Assembly (NCBI RefSeq): GCF_003628535.1
Contig: NZ_RBCI01000005.1
Location: 186,001-250,000, forward strand
DNA length: 64,000 bases
Direction: 5' to 3'
DNA from: Flavisolibacter nicotianae
GTDB lineage: Bacteria; Bacteroidota; Bacteroidia; Chitinophagales; Chitinophagaceae
The notes beneath the pieces were generated by a model. That model did no database searches. It was not told the DNA's origin and was given only the letters and a program-made list of their open reading frames with translations. A program made the translations under genes and the position numbers. This document shows positions 63,425-64,000 of this stretch, in pieces. Each line of letters starts with the position of its first letter. Within the stretch, counting starts at the first letter, position 1.

Positions 63425-64000
63425 ATGTTTTCTCTATCTCGTTTGAAAGCTGCACTTTTTCTCCTGCCGGTCCTGTGCGGGATGAGCAGCGGGGCGCAAC
63501 AAAAAAATTATGCAAAGCTGGTGAATCCGTTTATCGGCACAGGCGGTCATGGACACACCTATCCCGGTGCGACGATGCCGTTTGGAATGGTGCAGCTAAG
63601 TCCCGACACCCGACTGAAAGGCTGGGATGGATGCAGTGGTTATCACTACAGCGACAGTGCCATCTACGGCTTCTCGCACACACACCTGAACGGAACGGGT
63701 ATTGAAGATTATTGCGACATTTTGTTGCAACCCACAACTGGTGCCTACCGTTGGAACAACGAGGACTACAAGTCTTCTTTTTCGCACCAGAACGAAAAAG
63801 CCTACGCCGGTTATTATGGCGTAAAGCTCGATAAATACAACATTGGTGTGGAGCTCACGGCAACCCTGCGTACAGGCTTGCACAAATATTCCTACCCGGC
63901 CGGCACGAAGGAAGGGAATGTGCTGCTTGACCTTTTGCACCGTGACATCGTGCTCGATTCCTGGCTACAGAAGGTAGACGACCACACGCTGATCGGTATG
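63425..64000 (+). CDS. GH92 alpha-mannosidase, N-terminal part (cut by the window end)
   Basis: The first 192 codons are in the window and no stop is reached. A signal peptide (RLKAALFLLPVLCGMSSGAQ) is followed by the GH92 N-terminal domain: YAKLVNPFIGTGGHGHTYPG, ATMPFGMVQLSPDTR, GCSGYHYSDSAIYGFSHTHL and NGTGIEDYCDILLQP. GH92 enzymes are calcium-dependent exo-alpha-mannosidases that trim N-glycans. Its place after GH29 and glycosylasparaginase completes the N-glycan set. Confidence 0.92.
   Translation, partial: MFSLSRLKAALFLLPVLCGMSSGAQQKNYAKLVNPFIGTGGHGHTYPGATMPFGMVQLSPDTRLKGWDGCSGYHYSDSAIYGFSHTHLNGTGIEDYCDILLQPTTGAYRWNNEDYKSSFSHQNEKAYAGYYGVKLDKYNIGVELTATLRTGLHKYSYPAGTKEGNVLLDLLHRDIVLDSWLQKVDDHTLIGM

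Noticed and set aside
1-64000. tRNA, rRNA, insertion sequences, phage genes and CRISPR
   Set aside because: Looked for by eye across the window. None was recognised, though a short tRNA could be missed without a scan.

Overview
The window comes from a Bacteroidota chromosome, most likely the Chitinophagaceae or a close relative. This family-level guess is my inference from these features: a SusC/SusD pair, a type IX secretion (Por) C-terminal sorting domain, lipoproteins of the SusD type, near absence of Shine-Dalgarno sequences, a promoter with the TTTG / TAnnTTTG layout at 44658-44693, and roughly balanced GC content. No rRNA, tRNA, CRISPR array, insertion sequence or phage gene was seen.

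Left part (1-10.8 kb): the tail of an L,D-transpeptidase, a GerW-like protein and an FMN-binding NimA-like protein. Then comes a compact Mla-type lipid-transport operon (two small genes, then MlaE, MlaF and MlaD). Next is a sulfide/persulfide detoxification block: persulfide dioxygenase-rhodanese fusion, single rhodanese, and sulfide:quinone oxidoreductase. Both of its transcription units carry a GTGA-N6-TCAC (Crp/Fnr-type) inverted repeat about 46-49 bases before the start codon. A HAD phosphatase and a membrane-anchored beta-helix protein follow.

Middle part (10.8-40 kb): a gene-poor 1.5 kb stretch, then a 1952-residue secreted S8 peptidase on the minus strand. It has MBG domains, an array of about 25 NGQ-type heptapeptides and a T9SS sorting domain. 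Next is a minus-strand operon with a DUF1080 (3-keto-glycoside hydrolase) lipoprotein, a Gfo/Idh/MocA oxidoreductase, a HGSNAT-like membrane protein and a small lipoprotein, which resembles glycoside 3-oxidation modules. After it come an S41 peptidase, a cation/proton antiporter, an OmpR-type two-component pair, a tandem universal stress protein, a TPR protein, a GH16 lipoprotein, a BON-domain protein with a long low-complexity arm, a zinc alcohol dehydrogenase, and assorted small secreted proteins.

Right part (40-64 kb) is a carbohydrate region. It starts with a ROK sugar kinase, a LacI-type regulator and an MFS sugar permease behind a CG-centred palindrome. A decayed hybrid two-component sensor lies next to uronate genes (mannonate/fructuronate-type SDR, KduI, DUF4861). 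A GH109-type enzyme and a hexosamine kinase-like phosphotransferase follow. The last block is a ROK repressor, SusC, SusD, GH29 alpha-L-fucosidase, glycosylasparaginase, CutC and the start of a GH92 alpha-mannosidase. Together these look like a locus for taking apart N-linked glycans or glycopeptides: import through SusCD, removal of fucose and mannose, and cleavage of the GlcNAc-Asn bond, with GalNAc release and phosphorylation next door.

Functions are assigned from motifs and remembered family features. No database search was possible.
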